Origin: Azospirillum sp. | GTDB lineage: Bacteria > Pseudomonadota > Alphaproteobacteria > Azospirillales > Azospirillaceae | Direction of reading: 5' to 3' | NCBI GenBank assembly: GCA_027486405.1 | Contig: JAIXPD010000047.1 | Span: 62,001-126,000 of the forward strand | Length of the DNA: 64,000 nt | Shown: positions 52,438-62,852 of the stretch, piece after piece | Layout: every line of letters starts with the position of its first letter | Position numbering within the stretch: the first letter of the stretch is position 1 | Made by a program: the position numbers and the translations under genes | Notes under the pieces: generated by a model | The model's input: the letters and a program-made list of their open reading frames with translations, nothing else | Database searches by the model: none | Told to the model about the DNA's origin: nothing

Positions 52438-54447
52438 TCAGGCCGCGCGGCTGGCGGTGTCGCCCATCGTCTGTTCGAATTGGGTGAAGCGGCGGTTGAA
52501 CTCGTCCGGATCCAGGTCGGTGGTGCGGAACAGCACGCGCACCGCCTCGTCGTCGCGGCTCAGCACGTCGTAGGGCAGGGGAAGACCTAGCCGGTCGAAA
52601 TGCAGCACCCCCCGGTCGAGCAGATCCGCGTTGCGTGAGTCCCGGGCGGCGGCCAGGGCCGCGCCGTTGCGCGACAGATCGATCAGGCGCACCGTCCGCC
52701 GCTCGCCCCGCTGTTCCACCACGCACGGCGCATCGACCGTGTAGCGCGGGTGGCTGCGGCGGTCCACGTCGTCGGTGGCGGTGCGGACGGCGCGGACCAG
52801 CACATGCATCAACTCGCCGATGCTTTTGCTGATGCTGTGCGCGCCCTCGCGCAGTTCCTCGGCCCGTTCGCCGGTGGTGGCGGCCTCGCGCGACACCTCG
52901 ACGATGCGCGAGGACACGTCGGTGGAGGCGCTGGCGGTCTGGCTGACGTTGCGCGAAATTTCCTGGGTGGCGGCCCCCTGCTCATCGACCGCCGCCGCGA
53001 TGGTCCCGGAAATGGCGTCGATCTCGCCCACCGTGCGGCTGATGGCGCGAACCTCGGCGACGCTGCGCTCGGTCATCGATTGGATTTCGGTGATGAGGTG
53101 GGCGATCTCGTCGGTGGATTGGGCGGTCTGGTTGGCCAGCCCCTTGACCTCGTTGGCGACGACGGCGAAGCCCTTGCCCGCCTCGCCCGCCCGCGCCGCT
53201 TCGATGGTGGCGTTCAACGCCAGCAGGTTGGTTTGCGCGGCGATCCCCTTGATGAGGTCGGCGACGTCGCCGATGCGGCCCACCGCCGACGACAGCGATT
53301 CGATGGTGGTTTCCGTCTGCTGGCTGGCGTCCACCGCCGCCCGCGTCACCGTGGTGGCGTGGCCGACCTGGGTGCCGATCTCGCGGATCGACGCGGCCAA
53401 CTGCTCCGCCGCCGAGGCGACGGCCTGGGCGTTGCTCAACGCCTGTTCGGCGGCGGCGGCGACCTCCTGCGCGTTGGAGCCGACCTGATGGGCCGAATCC
53501 GCCATGGAGGCGGCGTTGTGGTCCATGGTCTGGGTGCGGTTGGCCACGCCCTCGACCGCGCGGCGGCTTTCCTGCTCCACCGTGTCGGCCATGGCTTGCA
53601 GGGCTTGGCGCCGTTGCCGTTCGTTGTCCAACCGTTCCTGGGCCTGAAGGTCGCGCAGGCGCTGCGCCTCGGCCATGCCGTTGCGGAAGATGATGACGGA
53701 GCGCGCCATCACCCCCACCTCGTCGCCGCGCTCGGTTCCGGCAATCGGGGTGGACAGGTTTCCGGCGGACAGCGCGTCCATCGCCGCCGTCAGCGTTCCC
53801 AGCGGGCGCAGCAGGTGGCGCAGCACCAGATAGCCGGGCACGGTCAGCGCCAGCGCGCAGGCCATGACCAGCAGGGTGGCAAAGCGCATGCTGTCGTTGA
53901 AGGTGGCGAAGACCAGGCTTTTCTGGATGCCGACATAGAGGATGCCGACCACCGCGCCCTTGGCGTCGGTGATGGGATCATAGGCGGTGTAGAACTCCTC
54001 GCCCAGGATGGTGGCGGTCCCGCGATAGCCGACCCCGCGCCCCAGCACGGCGTCGTGCGCCGGTCCGGCGGCCAGCGTGGTTCCCACCGCGCGCGTTCCA
54101 TCGGGCTTGAGCACGTTGGTGGCGACGCGGACATCGCCCTGGAAGATCGTCGCCGTGCCGCCGGTGATGCGCTTGATCTTGTCGACGACCTCGTAATTCT
54201 CTTTCAGGCTGACGCCGTTGAGGGTCAGCGCGCCGTTGGTGATGGCGAAATCACGGCCCCGGTCGGTCAACGACGACCACGCGATGTCCATGCTCAAACG
54301 CTGCATCTCGATCGCCTGCCGTTCCAGGTCACGGGTGATGACGTGCGACATGGCGTAAAGGATCGTGGTGCTGAGCAGCAGCATCAGCACCAGATTCAGC
54401 AGCGCGGTCTTGGTGGAGATCGACAGGCGGTTCAACAGGGTCTTCAT
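52438..54447 (-). CDS. Methyl-accepting chemotaxis protein with Cache sensor and C-terminal PilZ domain
   Basis: A 669-residue chemoreceptor. TM1 lies at about 12-33, followed by a periplasmic Cache-like domain (about 40-190) with [24 protein letters not shown]2 near 195-215, HAMP, and the signalling domain with [19 protein letters not shown] PilZ domain starts near residue 563 (RRSHPRYTV, later DLSRNGAAL). PilZ binds cyclic di-GMP, so receptor output should respond both to an external ligand and to the internal second messenger. The ligand may be an aromatic acid given the neighbours, but this is speculative. The region upstream is convergent to nothing else. Confidence 0.94.
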   Translation of the reverse strand: MKTLLNRLSISTKTALLNLVLMLLLSTTILYAMSHVITRDLERQAIEMQRLSMDIAWSSLTDRGRDFAITNGALTLNGVSLKENYEVVDKIKRITGGTATIFQGDVRVATNVLKPDGTRAVGTTLAAGPAHDAVLGRGVGYRGTATILGEEFYTAYDPITDAKGAVVGILYVGIQKSLVFATFNDSMRFATLLVMACALALTVPGYLVLRHLLRPLGTLTAAMDALSAGNLSTPIAGTERGDEVGVMARSVIIFRNGMAEAQRLRDLQAQERLDNERQRRQALQAMADTVEQESRRAVEGVANRTQTMDHNAASMADSAHQVGSNAQEVAAAAEQALSNAQAVASAAEQLAASIREIGTQVGHATTVTRAAVDASQQTETTIESLSSAVGRIGDVADLIKGIAAQTNLLALNATIEAARAGEAGKGFAVVANEVKGLANQTAQSTDEIAHLITEIQSMTERSVAEVRAISRTVGEIDAISGTIAAAVDEQGAATQEISRNVSQTASASTDVSSRIVEVSREAATTGERAEELREGAHSISKSIGELMHVLVRAVRTATDDVDRRSHPRYTVDAPCVVEQRGERRTVRLIDLSRNGAALAAARDSRNADLLDRGVLHFDRLGLPLPYDVLSRDDEAVRVLFRTTDLDPDEFNRRFTQFEQTMGDTASRAA

Positions 54448-54626
54448 TCACGCGCATCCACTCAAACTCGCGATCGGGCCGCCCGACGCTGGGTCACGGG
54501 CGGGCGGCGGGCGTCGCGTTACGGTCGGGCTGGATAAACGCGAAAGTGGAACGGTCGTCAAGCGACACTCTGAAACGTTTAGTAACAATCCCAATCAGGG
54601 AATTGCCCAAACCAACCCGGCTCCGA

Positions 54627-55142
54627 TCACCCCTCCTCCGCCTCCGTCTCAGCCGCAGCGGGGGCGGCCAGCGCGTCGGCGCGGGCCTGCAAACGGGTCA
54701 GCAACTGGTCGAGCGTGGCGCGCTCCTCGTCGCTCAGCGCGTCGGTCAGTTCAGCTTCATAGGCCAGCGCCATCGGGACGATCTCCGCGTAGATCGCCAG
54801 CGCCTTCGGCGTCAGCGTCAACAGCGCCTTGCGCCGGTCGGTGTCGCCCGATTCGCGCAGGATCAGCGCGGAGTCCAACATCCGGCTGATGGCGCGGCTG
54901 ACCTGCACCTTGTCCATCGCCGTGCGCCGGGCGATGTCCCCGGCGCTCAGCGTTTCGCCGCCGCCCAGCACCGCGATGATCCGCCATTCCGGAATCGTGA
55001 TGCCGAACCGCGTCTCGTACAGCTTGGCCACCGTGTGGCTGACCGTGTTGGCCAGAACCGACAGGCGATAGGGCAGAAAGCGCGTCAGGTGCAACGCGGC
55101 CGGGGTGGCTTTGGCGGAGCGGAGGCGGCGGACGGGCGGCAT
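54627..55142 (-). CDS. MarR-family regulator of homogentisate catabolism
   Basis: A 171-residue winged-helix repressor. The recognition region is LGGGETLSAGDIARRTAMDKVQVSRAISRMLDSALI (about 60-95), and the wing segment DTDRRKALLTLTPKALAIY follows. It is divergent from hmgA. A perfect palindromic site lies in the shared intergenic region, with a weaker relative before the aromatic hydroxylase, so it probably controls hmgA-fahA and the hydroxylase operon and responds to homogentisate or an upstream aromatic acid. The ligand is inferred. AAGAAG precedes the ATG. Confidence 0.88.
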   Translation of the reverse strand: MPPVRRLRSAKATPAALHLTRFLPYRLSVLANTVSHTVAKLYETRFGITIPEWRIIAVLGGGETLSAGDIARRTAMDKVQVSRAISRMLDSALILRESGDTDRRKALLTLTPKALAIYAEIVPMALAYEAELTDALSDEERATLDQLLTRLQARADALAAPAAAETEAEEG

Positions 55143-55207
55143 GGGCGGGCTTCTTGGTCGGTGCAGCGCTGAAAATCCATCCTGCCCGGGAATTTTGTGC
55201 TTGCAAC

Positions 55208-55223
55208 AGTTTCAAACGAAACT
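55208..55223. promoter_or_regulatory. Palindromic operator between marR and hmgA
   Basis: AGTTTC-AAAC-GAAACT, a perfect 6-bp inverted repeat with a 4-base spacer, 63-78 bp before hmgA and 66-81 bp before the MarR gene start. It is typical in size for MarR dimers. Confidence 0.65.
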
Positions 55224-55285
55224 ATCTTGTGTGCTTACGACAACCGGGCGCAAACGCCCGCCACCGATCCCCGTGGGAGGACGCT

Positions 55286-56410
55286 GTGAAGAACTGGATC
55301 TCGTTCCCGAAGGTCGAAGGGACCGCCACCCGACAGGCCCATGTCCGCCTGCCCGCCGGAACCTATGAGCGCGAGGTCGGGCGCGAGGGCTTCTTCGGTC
55401 CCGCCACGCAGTTCCACCACAGCCACCCGCCCACCGGCTGGACCCGCTTCGACGGGCCGCTGCGCCCGCGCGCCTTCGACCTGACCAAAAGCGAGGAGCG
55501 GTTGGACTGCCCGCTGTCGGCCCCCAGCCTGATGGGCAACGCGGCGACGCAGGTCCGCTTGTGGCGCTTCCAGGGCAAGATGGAACATCTGGTCCGCAAC
55601 GCCGACGGCGACGATCTGCTGTTCTTCCACCAGGGCGGCGGCGAGCTGTTCTGCGATTACGGCCATCTGACCGTAGTGGAGGGCGATTACGTCGTGCTGC
55701 CGCGCAACACCGCCTGGCGGCTGGACAGCCCGGACGGGGCCACCGTGCTGATGGTGGAGGCGACCAACGACGCCTACCGCCTGCCCGCCAAGGGCATCGT
55801 CGGCACCCACGCCATCTTTGATCCGGCGATGCTCGACGTGCCGCAACTGGACGAGGCGTTCCAGGACCAGAAGAGCGAGCGCGAAACCCACATCCGCGTG
55901 CGCAAGCGCGGGCAAATCTGTTCGATGACCTACCCGTTCAACCCGCTGGACGCGGTGGGCTGGCACGGCGACCTTGCCCCGGTGCGGCTGAACTGGCGCG
56001 ACATCCGCCCGCTGATGAGCCACCGCTACCATTTGCCGCCGTCGGCGCACAGCACCTGGGTGGCCAACCGTTTCATCGTCTGCACCTTCGTGCCGCGCCC
56101 GATCGAATCGGACCCGGAGGCGCTGAAGCTGCCCTATTACCACTCCAACGAGGATTTCGACGAAGTCCTGTTCTACCACAAGGGGCAGTTCTTCTCGCGC
56201 GACAACATCCATCCCGGCATGGTCACGTATCACCCCTCGGGCTTCCCGCACGGGCCGCACCCGAAGGCCTATGAGACCGCGCAGAAGTATGACCGCAAGG
56301 AAACCGACGAGGTTGCGGTGATGATCGACACCCGCGACCCGCTGGACGTGTACGAGCCGATGGAGCGCACCGAATGGGCGGGCTACGCCGACAGTTGGAA
56401 AGCCAAGTAA
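55286..56410 (+). CDS. hmgA: Homogentisate 1,2-dioxygenase
   Basis: A 374-residue ring-cleavage enzyme that opens homogentisate to maleylacetoacetate. It belongs to the shorter bacterial branch. It shows QFHHSHPPTGWTRFDGPLRP, the double cupin fold, HHSNEDFDEVLFYHKGQF-like metal and substrate residues (here YYHSNEDFDEVLFYHKGQF), and the C-terminal HPSGFPHGPHPKAYE with the iron-binding His residues. The start is GTG 55286, with GGGAGGACGCT immediately before it; no ATG fits. fahA follows 107 bp later. Expression is probably controlled by the divergent MarR gene. Confidence 0.93.
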   Translation: MKNWISFPKVEGTATRQAHVRLPAGTYEREVGREGFFGPATQFHHSHPPTGWTRFDGPLRPRAFDLTKSEERLDCPLSAPSLMGNAATQVRLWRFQGKMEHLVRNADGDDLLFFHQGGGELFCDYGHLTVVEGDYVVLPRNTAWRLDSPDGATVLMVEATNDAYRLPAKGIVGTHAIFDPAMLDVPQLDEAFQDQKSERETHIRVRKRGQICSMTYPFNPLDAVGWHGDLAPVRLNWRDIRPLMSHRYHLPPSAHSTWVANRFIVCTFVPRPIESDPEALKLPYYHSNEDFDEVLFYHKGQFFSRDNIHPGMVTYHPSGFPHGPHPKAYETAQKYDRKETDEVAVMIDTRDPLDVYEPMERTEWAGYADSWKAK

Positions 56411-56517
56411 GGGCGGCCCAAGTCAAGGGCAGCGTGAGGAGCGGGGCGGTTTAAGAGGAACCACCCACGCGTTGCGATCACACACAGACCACACAGGCCA
56501 AGAGGGAAGAGACACCG

Positions 56518-57534
56518 ATGAAGCTGGCGAGTTTGAAGGCGGGCGGGCGCGACGGCACCCTGGTGGTGGTGGCGCGCGACCTGTCCCGCGCGCAAGCGGT
56601 CCCCACCATCGCCCGCACCCTGCAAGCCGCGCTGGACGATTGGGCGACGCTCGCCCCGCAGCTGGAGGCGGTCTACGCCGCGCTCAACGCCGATCCGTCG
56701 GCGGGCGCGCCGTTCGACCCGGCGCAGGCGGCCTCGCCGCTGCCGCGCGCCTACCAATGGGTGGACGGGTCGGCCTACGTCAACCATGTGGAGCTGGTGC
56801 GCAAGGCGCGCGGGGCGGAGATGCCGCCCAGCTTCTGGACCGACCCGCTGATGTATCAGGGCTGTTCGGACGGCTTCCTGGCCCCGACCGACCCGATTCC
56901 GGCGGCGTCGGAAGCCTGGGGCGTGGATTTCGAGGCGGAGATCGCCGTCGTCACCGACGACGTGCCGATGGGCGTCAGCGCCGACGCCGCGCGCGGCCAC
57001 ATCAAGCTGCTGATGCTGGTCAACGACGTGTCGTTGCGCAACCTGATCCCGGCGGAGCTGGGCAAGGGCTTCGGCTTCCTGCAATCCAAACCGGCCTCCA
57101 GCTTCTCCCCCGTCGCGGTGACGCCGGACGAACTGGGCGCGGCCTGGGACGGCGCAATCGTCCATCGCCCGCTGGTGACGCACCTGAACGGCGCGCTGTT
57201 CGGCCAGCCCGACGCGGGCGTCGACATGACCTTTGATTTCCCGACCCTGGTGGCCCACGCCGCCAAAACCCGTCCTCTGGCGGCGGGCAGCGTCGTCGGC
57301 TCCGGCACCGTGTCCAACAAGCTGGACGGCGGCCCCGGCAAACCGGTGACGGAGGGCGGCGTCGGTTATTCCTGTCTGGCCGAACTGCGCACGGTGGAAA
57401 CCATCACCACCGGCGCGCCGAAAACCCCGTTCCTGCGCTTCGGCGACCGCGTGCGCATCGAGCTGTTCGACGAGTCCGGGGCCAGCGTCTTCGGGGCCAT
57501 CGACCAGCAGGTCGTCCGCTACGACGGGCCGTAA
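56518..57534 (+). CDS. fahA: Fumarylacetoacetate hydrolase family protein
   Basis: A 338-residue enzyme catalysing the last step of the homogentisate path, fumarylacetoacetate to fumarate and acetoacetate. It shows YVNHVELVRKARGAEMP, DFEAEIAVVTDDVPMGVSAD (metal-binding acidic residues), VNDVSLRNLI and GSGTVSNK, the conserved FAH core motifs. The N-terminal domain and length match the two-domain bacterial enzyme. AAGAGGG precedes ATG 56518. It follows hmgA on the same strand; maleylacetoacetate isomerase, which would act between the two, is not in this window. Confidence 0.9.
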   Translation: MKLASLKAGGRDGTLVVVARDLSRAQAVPTIARTLQAALDDWATLAPQLEAVYAALNADPSAGAPFDPAQAASPLPRAYQWVDGSAYVNHVELVRKARGAEMPPSFWTDPLMYQGCSDGFLAPTDPIPAASEAWGVDFEAEIAVVTDDVPMGVSADAARGHIKLLMLVNDVSLRNLIPAELGKGFGFLQSKPASSFSPVAVTPDELGAAWDGAIVHRPLVTHLNGALFGQPDAGVDMTFDFPTLVAHAAKTRPLAAGSVVGSGTVSNKLDGGPGKPVTEGGVGYSCLAELRTVETITTGAPKTPFLRFGDRVRIELFDESGASVFGAIDQQVVRYDGP

Positions 57535-57597
57535 AAAGTCGACGAGGCGCGGCGGCGCGCGGGTGGTCCTGCGCTGGCACGGCTTTCACTCCCCGCA

Positions 57598-57629
57598 CCC
57601 CCGTCCGGATTGGGCGGGGGTTTCTTTTT
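57598..57629 (+). terminator. Intrinsic terminator after fahA
   Basis: CCCCCG pairs with CGGGGG, followed by TTTCTTTTT, 64 bp beyond the fahA stop codon. Confidence 0.75.
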
Positions 57630-57825
57630 GGGGCTGTGATCCGTTGTCCGCGCACCGGATGGGCCGACCGTGTTGGTATAATCACCGGATGCCCACGTAT
57701 CGCACAGCGACAGGCGGCCGGGCGCAAGGACCCATCCACGCGCGATTGCCAGCGCCCCCGCACCCTGACATGATGCGCTAACCATTCCTTCACCAAGCCA
57801 ACCGAAGCAGCCCAGCGCCCGCGCC

Positions 57826-58089
57826 ATGTCGACGACCATCGAAGATCTCATCGCCAAGGCGATCAAGGACGCCGACAAGTCCTTTTTCAACGAGGATTAC
57901 GCCAAGCAGGCCAAGGCCGTGACCGCCGCGCTGAAAAAGGCGGGGTACGAGGTCGCCCCGGTGAAGCCGCCGGAAGGGTTGGTGGAATGGGCCAAGGAGA
58001 ACATCCCCTTTGGTCGTTTGCGTCCGGCGGAACTCATCACCCAGATGTACTCGATGATGGTCGAAAACGTGCGGCGGTTCGACAAATAG
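57826..58089 (+). CDS. Conserved small hypothetical protein (87 aa)
   Basis: An 87-residue soluble protein with a helical N-terminus (TTIEDLIAKAIKDADKSFFN), a central KKAGYEVAPVKPPEGLVEWAKENI and a C-terminus rich in Met/Arg. I believe it belongs to a family seen in Rhodospirillales upstream of sdh, but I cannot name a function. A TATAAT box at 57677-57682, without a clear -35, may be its promoter. No good ribosome-binding site precedes the ATG. Confidence 0.7.
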   Translation: MSTTIEDLIAKAIKDADKSFFNEDYAKQAKAVTAALKKAGYEVAPVKPPEGLVEWAKENIPFGRLRPAELITQMYSMMVENVRRFDK

Positions 58090-58229
58090 CCGCGCGCAAG
58101 AATCGCGCGCAGGTTTCGACCGCGCCGGTTCGATGGTAATACCACGAGACGCGGACGCCGTTTCTTTTCAGCCACTTCCCGCACCGCGCCAAAAACGTCA
58201 CACCCTTGGCTTTTGCACGGGCCGCGCCG

Positions 58230-58258
58230 TTGACTCGGATGCTGCGTGAGCGTAATTC
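58230..58258 (+). promoter_or_regulatory. Possible promoter of the sdh operon
   Basis: An excellent TTGACT -35 box is followed after 17 bases by a poor TAATTC -10 element, 115 bp before sdhC. A weak -10 box suggests activator dependence, if it is used. Confidence 0.35.
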
Positions 58259-58372
58259 AATGCGCCAACCAATCGGAGCGGAAAACCGTTCCATCCCAGG
58301 GCACGCACCACCCAGCCGTCGCGGCACTCGTCATGTTCCGCCGCGATCGGCCGCCGAACAGAGGACGACGCA

Positions 58373-58762
58373 ATGGCAAACGGCAGCGGTCGGCCGCTCT
58401 CCCCGCATCTTCAGGTCTACAAACTCCCGTTGACCGCGATCCTGTCCATCACGCACCGCATCACGGGCGTGGGGCTGGCCGTGGGCACCCTTCTCCTGAC
58501 CTGGTGGCTGGTTGCCGCCGCCGTCAGCCCCGAAGCCTTCGCGCGCGCGCAGGGCTTCATCGGCTCAGGCTTTGGCCTGCTGCTGATGTTCGGCTGGTCG
58601 GCCGCGCTCTACTACCACCTGTGCAACGGCATCCGTCACCTGGTGTGGGATGCCGGCAAGTCGTTCGAGCTGTCGGACGCCGACCGCAACAACCGGATCG
58701 TTCTGGGTGCGGCTGCCGCGCTCACCGTGCTGACGTGGATCGTCGGCCTGGCCGTGTGGTGA
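58373..58762 (+). CDS. sdhC: Succinate dehydrogenase cytochrome b subunit
   Basis: A 129-residue inner-membrane subunit with three membrane helices that helps bind heme b and ubiquinone. SPHLQVYKLPLTAILSITHRITG carries the conserved Ser and Arg of the quinone site, and LYYHLCNGIRHLVWD carries a heme-ligating His. AGAGGAC precedes the ATG. First gene of sdhCDAB. Confidence 0.95.
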   Translation: MANGSGRPLSPHLQVYKLPLTAILSITHRITGVGLAVGTLLLTWWLVAAAVSPEAFARAQGFIGSGFGLLLMFGWSAALYYHLCNGIRHLVWDAGKSFELSDADRNNRIVLGAAAALTVLTWIVGLAVW

Positions 58763-58773
58763 GGAGAGAGAGC

Positions 58774-59169
58774 ATGGCGTCCAACACCTCGGATCTGCGT
58801 TCGCCGCTGGCCCGCGTGCGCGGCCTCGGTTCGGCCAAGGATGGTACGGAGCATTGGTGGGGGCAGCGCCTGTCCGCCATGGCGCTGGTCCCGCTGACCA
58901 TCTGGTTCGTCTTCGGCGTCATCCGCCATCTGGGGGCCGACTACACGGCCTTCCACGCCTGGATGAAGTCGCCCTTCTCGGCGGTGATGATGATCCTGAC
59001 CGCCGTCGTCACCTTCCACCACGCCCATTCGGGCCTGCAGGTGGTGATCGAGGATTATGTTCACGTTGAATGGCAGAAGCTGGCGCTGCTGATCGCCGTC
59101 AAGTTCCTGTCCTTCGCGCTCGCGGCGGCCTGCGTGCTCGCCGTCGCCAAGATTTTCATCGGAGCCTGA
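58774..59169 (+). CDS. sdhD: Succinate dehydrogenase membrane anchor subunit
   Basis: A 131-residue membrane anchor with three helices. [20 protein letters not shown] starts the fold, and [16 protein letters not shown] contains the heme-binding His and the Asp/Tyr near the quinone site. GAGGAGAGAG precedes ATG 58774; sdhC ends 11 bp earlier and sdhA starts 5 bp later, so the genes are tightly coupled. Confidence 0.94.
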   Translation: MASNTSDLRSPLARVRGLGSAKDGTEHWWGQRLSAMALVPLTIWFVFGVIRHLGADYTAFHAWMKSPFSAVMMILTAVVTFHHAHSGLQVVIEDYVHVEWQKLALLIAVKFLSFALAAACVLAVAKIFIGA

Positions 59170-59174
59170 CGACC

Positions 59175-60959
59175 ATGGCGACCGCCTATCAGATCATCGA
59201 TCACACCTATGACGTCGTCGTCGTCGGCGCCGGCGGGGCTGGTCTGCGCGCCACCTTCGGCATGGCCGAAAAGGGGCTGAAGACCGCCTGCATCACCAAG
59301 GTGTTCCCCACGCGCAGCCACACCGTTGCTGCCCAGGGCGGCATCTCGGCGGCGCTCGGCAACATGGGCGAGGACGATTGGCGCTACCACATGTACGACA
59401 CCGTGAAGGGGTCGGACTGGCTGGGCGACCAGGACGCCATCGAGTACATGTGCCGCGAGGCCATCCCGGCGATCATCGAGCTGGAGCATTACGGCGTGCC
59501 GTTCTCGCGCACCCCGGAAGGCAAGATTTACCAGCGCGCCTTCGGCGGCATGACCGCGCAGTACGGCAAGACCCAGGCCTATCGCACCTGTGCTGCCGCC
59601 GACCGCACCGGCCACGCCATGCTGCACACGCTCTATCAGCAGTCGCTGAAGCATGAGGCCGAATTCTTCGTCGAGTATTTCGCGCTCGACCTCATCATGG
59701 AAGACGGCGTCTGCAAGGGCGTGCTCGCCTGGAACCTGGACGACGGCACCATCCACCGCTTCCGTGGCCAGCTCGTCGTTCTGGCGACCGGCGGCTATGG
59801 CCGCGCCTATTTCTCCGCCACCTCGGCCCACACCTGCACGGGCGATGGCGGCGGCATGGTGCTGCGCGCCGGCCTGCCGATGCAGGACATGGAGTTCGTG
59901 CAGTTCCACCCGACCGGCATCTACGGCTCCGGCTGCCTCATCACCGAGGGCGTGCGCGGCGAGGGCGGCTATCTGACCAACTCCAACGGCGAACGCTTCA
60001 TGGAGCGTTACGCGCCGTCGGCCAAGGATCTGGCCTCGCGCGACGTCGTGTCCCGCTCGATGACCATCGAGATTCGCGAAGGGCGCGGCGTGGGTGAGCA
60101 CAAGGACCACATCCATCTGCACCTGGAGCATCTGCCGCCCGAGATCATCCACCAGCGCCTGCCCGGCATCGCCGAGACGGCCAAGATCTTCGCGGGCGTG
60201 GATGTGACCAAGGAGCCGATCCCGGTTCTGCCGACCGTCCACTACAACATGGGCGGCATCCCCACCAACTTCCGCTGCGAAGTGGTCTCGCCCACCGCCG
60301 AAAACCCCGATCAGGTCGTGCCCGGCCTGATGGCGATCGGCGAAGCGGCCTGCGTGTCGGTCCATGGCGCGAACCGCCTCGGCTCGAACTCGCTGCTGGA
60401 TCTGGTTGTGTTCGGCCGTGCGGCGGCCATCCGCGCGGCGGAAATCGTCACGCCGGGCAAGTCGGTGTCGGTCAAGGCCGACAGCGCCGACGCCGCCCTG
60501 GAGCGTTTCGACCGCATCCGCAACGCCAAGGGGTCGATCAAGTCGGCCGACCTGCGCCTGGAAATGCAACGGACGATGCAGAACAACTGCGCCGTCTTCC
60601 GCACCGGCGACGTGCTGAGCGAAGGCGTGAAGAAGATCGACGCCATCTTCGCCAAGAAGAACGACATTTCCATCAGCGACCGTTCGCTGGTGTGGAATTC
60701 CGATCTGGTTGAGGCGTTGGAGCTGGACAACCTGCTGTTCCAGGCCGTCGCCACCCTGCATTCGGCGGAAAACCGCCCCGAAAGCCGTGGTGCGCACGCG
60801 CGTGAGGATTATCCGAACCGCGACGACGAGGATTGGATGAAGCACACGGCGATTTGGGTGGAAGAAGGCGGCCAGACGAAGATCGATTATCGTCCGGTCC
60901 ACCTCTACACCCTGACCGACGAGGTCCAGGTGTTCCCGCCCAAGGCCCGCGTCTACTAA
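59175..60959 (+). CDS. sdhA: Succinate dehydrogenase flavoprotein subunit
   Basis: The 594-residue catalytic subunit that oxidises succinate to fumarate at the inner face of the membrane. It shows [21 protein letters not shown] (FAD), [18 protein letters not shown] with the covalently flavinylated His, [20 protein letters not shown], and the active-site HPTGIYGSG and R-containing ARVY C-terminus. Length and order match the family. GGAG lies 10 bases before ATG 59175. Confidence 0.98.
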   Translation: MATAYQIIDHTYDVVVVGAGGAGLRATFGMAEKGLKTACITKVFPTRSHTVAAQGGISAALGNMGEDDWRYHMYDTVKGSDWLGDQDAIEYMCREAIPAIIELEHYGVPFSRTPEGKIYQRAFGGMTAQYGKTQAYRTCAAADRTGHAMLHTLYQQSLKHEAEFFVEYFALDLIMEDGVCKGVLAWNLDDGTIHRFRGQLVVLATGGYGRAYFSATSAHTCTGDGGGMVLRAGLPMQDMEFVQFHPTGIYGSGCLITEGVRGEGGYLTNSNGERFMERYAPSAKDLASRDVVSRSMTIEIREGRGVGEHKDHIHLHLEHLPPEIIHQRLPGIAETAKIFAGVDVTKEPIPVLPTVHYNMGGIPTNFRCEVVSPTAENPDQVVPGLMAIGEAACVSVHGANRLGSNSLLDLVVFGRAAAIRAAEIVTPGKSVSVKADSADAALERFDRIRNAKGSIKSADLRLEMQRTMQNNCAVFRTGDVLSEGVKKIDAIFAKKNDISISDRSLVWNSDLVEALELDNLLFQAVATLHSAENRPESRGAHAREDYPNRDDEDWMKHTAIWVEEGGQTKIDYRPVHLYTLTDEVQVFPPKARVY

Positions 60960-60985
60960 GCCCCGCATCGGCAAGGATAGCAACC

Positions 60986-61762
60986 ATGGTTGAATTCAAC
61001 CTGCCCGCCAACTCCAAGGTCGGTGTCGGCAAGACCATCAACGTCGCGAACGGCGCCAAGCGGGCGAAGAGCTTCAAGATCTACCGCTGGAGCCCGGACG
61101 ACGGCCAGAACCCGCGCGTCGACACCTACATCGTCGACCTCGACAAGTTCGGGCCGATGATCCTCGACGCGATCATCTACATCAAGAACCAGGTCGACAG
61201 CACGCTGACCTTCCGCCGCTCCTGCCGTGAAGGCATCTGCGGGTCGTGCGCGATGAACATCGACGGCACGAACACGCTGGCCTGCCTGAAGGCCATCGAG
61301 GATGTGAAGGGCGACGTCGCGATCTACCCGCTGCCGCACATGCCGGTGGTCAAGGATCTCGTGCCCGACCTGAAGCACATCTACGCCCAGTTGGCCTCGA
61401 TCAAGCCGTGGCTGCAAACGCAGTCCCCGGCCCCGAGCCGCGAGCGTCTGCAATCGCCGGAAGACCGCGCCAAGTTGGACGGTCTGTACGAGTGCATCCT
61501 GTGCTTCTGCTGCTCGACCTCCTGCCCCAGCTATTGGTGGAACGGCGACCGTTACCTCGGCCCGTCGATCCTCCTGCAAGCCTACCGCTGGATCGCCGAC
61601 AGCCGCGACGAGATGACGGGCGAGCGCCTCGACAACCTTGAGGATCCGTTCCGTCTGTACCGCTGCCACACCATCATGAACTGCACCAAGGCGTGCCCGA
61701 AGGGTCTCAACCCCGCCAAGGCCATCGCCGAGATCAAGAAGCTGATGGTGGCCCGCCGCTGA
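60986..61762 (+). CDS. sdhB: Succinate dehydrogenase iron-sulfur subunit
   Basis: A 258-residue electron-transfer subunit. The N-terminal ferredoxin domain has [13 protein letters not shown] and LAC (2Fe-2S); the C-terminal domain has [12 protein letters not shown] (4Fe-4S) and [17 protein letters not shown] (3Fe-4S). Electrons pass from SdhA through these clusters to ubiquinone at SdhC/D. AAGGAT precedes the ATG. Last gene of the operon, followed by three tandem terminators. Confidence 0.98.
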   Translation: MVEFNLPANSKVGVGKTINVANGAKRAKSFKIYRWSPDDGQNPRVDTYIVDLDKFGPMILDAIIYIKNQVDSTLTFRRSCREGICGSCAMNIDGTNTLACLKAIEDVKGDVAIYPLPHMPVVKDLVPDLKHIYAQLASIKPWLQTQSPAPSRERLQSPEDRAKLDGLYECILCFCCSTSCPSYWWNGDRYLGPSILLQAYRWIADSRDEMTGERLDNLEDPFRLYRCHTIMNCTKACPKGLNPAKAIAEIKKLMVARR

Positions 61763-61798
61763 TCCACCCGATCCGCGACGCTGGTCCGTGACCCCGAC

Positions 61799-61920
61799 GA
61801 GGCGCTCCTTGTGGAGCGCCTCGTTTGTTTTGGTCCTGATGGGGCGCTCCTTGTGGAGCGCCTCGTTTGTTTTTGGATGTGATGGGGCGCTCCGCAAGGG
61901 GCGCCTCGTTTGCGTTTGGG
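61799..61920 (+). terminator. Three tandem terminator hairpins after sdhCDAB
   Basis: Three direct copies, spaced 42-43 bp, each have a GGCGCTCC-loop-GGAGCGCC type stem followed by CGTTTG-rich Ts. Copies 1 and 2 are nearly identical (loop TTGT); copy 3 has diverged (loop GCAA). This looks like amplification of one terminator. Confidence 0.85.
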
Positions 61921-62003
61921 CCTGATGGGGCCGGTTGACCCGACGCGGCGAGCGGGTATGCTCAACGAACAGGCAATTTTGGATCCCAGGAAGGACAACG
62001 ATC

Positions 62004-62852
62004 ATGGGCGGCACGACGGGGCAGGCGTGGAGTTGGGTGCAGGGCGAATGGTTGGAGGGCAATCCTCCCATCGTCGGGCCGCTGTCGCACGCCCTGTGGC
62101 TGTCGTCGGTGGTGTTCGACGGGGCGCGCGCCTTCCAGGGTGTGGCCCCCGATCTGGGGCTGCATTGCGAACGCGCCATCCGCTCCGCCCTGGCCATGGG
62201 GCTGGCCCCGATGGTCACGGCGGGGGAGATCGAGGAGCTGTGCTGGGACGGCATCCGCCGTTTCGGCCCCGACGCGGAGCTGTACATCCGCCCGATGTTC
62301 TTCGCGGAGGAGGGCTTTGTCTCACCCGATCCGGCGACCACGCGCTTTGTGCTGTCGATCTATGAGGATCCGATGCCCAAGCCGACCGGCTTCGCCGCCT
62401 GTCTGTCCAGCCGCCGCCGCCCGCTCCCCAGCATGGCCCCGACCGAGGCCAAGGCCGCCTGCCTGTACCCGAACGCCGGTCTGGCGCTGACAGAGGCGCG
62501 CAAGCGCGGCTTCCAGAACGCCATCATGCTGGACGCCATCGGCAACGTCGCCGAATTCGCCACCGCCAACCTGTTCATCGCCAAGGATGGGGTGGTGCGC
62601 ACACCGGTTCCCAACGGCTGTTTCCTGAACGGCATCACCCGACAGCGCATCATCGCCCTGCTGCGCGCCGACGGCGTGACGGTGGAGGAAGTGACCCTGA
62701 CCCCCGCCGACGTTCTGAACGCCGACGAGGTGTTTTCCACCGGCAACCACGCCAAATGCGTGCCGGTGACAAAGGTGGAGGATCGGGTCTTCGCGCCGGG
62801 GCCGCTGTTCGCCCGCGCCCGCGCGCTCTATTGGGAATACGCGTTCCGCTAA
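62004..62852 (+). CDS. Branched-chain aminotransferase-like class IV PLP enzyme
   Basis: A 282-residue aminotransferase of the fold-type IV group, most similar to branched-chain aminotransferases that interconvert Leu, Ile and Val with their keto acids. It shows SSVVFDGARAFQG, ELYIRPMFF, EAKAACLYPNAGLALTEARKRGF with the PLP-binding Lys, and NVAEFATANLFI, the conserved E-x-x-x-x-N-L-F motif. D-amino-acid aminotransferase or aminodeoxychorismate lyase are related alternatives. AAGGACAAC precedes ATG 62004. Its stop overlaps the end of the convergent 101-aa gene by 4 bases. Confidence 0.88.
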   Translation: MGGTTGQAWSWVQGEWLEGNPPIVGPLSHALWLSSVVFDGARAFQGVAPDLGLHCERAIRSALAMGLAPMVTAGEIEELCWDGIRRFGPDAELYIRPMFFAEEGFVSPDPATTRFVLSIYEDPMPKPTGFAACLSSRRRPLPSMAPTEAKAACLYPNAGLALTEARKRGFQNAIMLDAIGNVAEFATANLFIAKDGVVRTPVPNGCFLNGITRQRIIALLRADGVTVEEVTLTPADVLNADEVFSTGNHAKCVPVTKVEDRVFAPGPLFARARALYWEYAFR

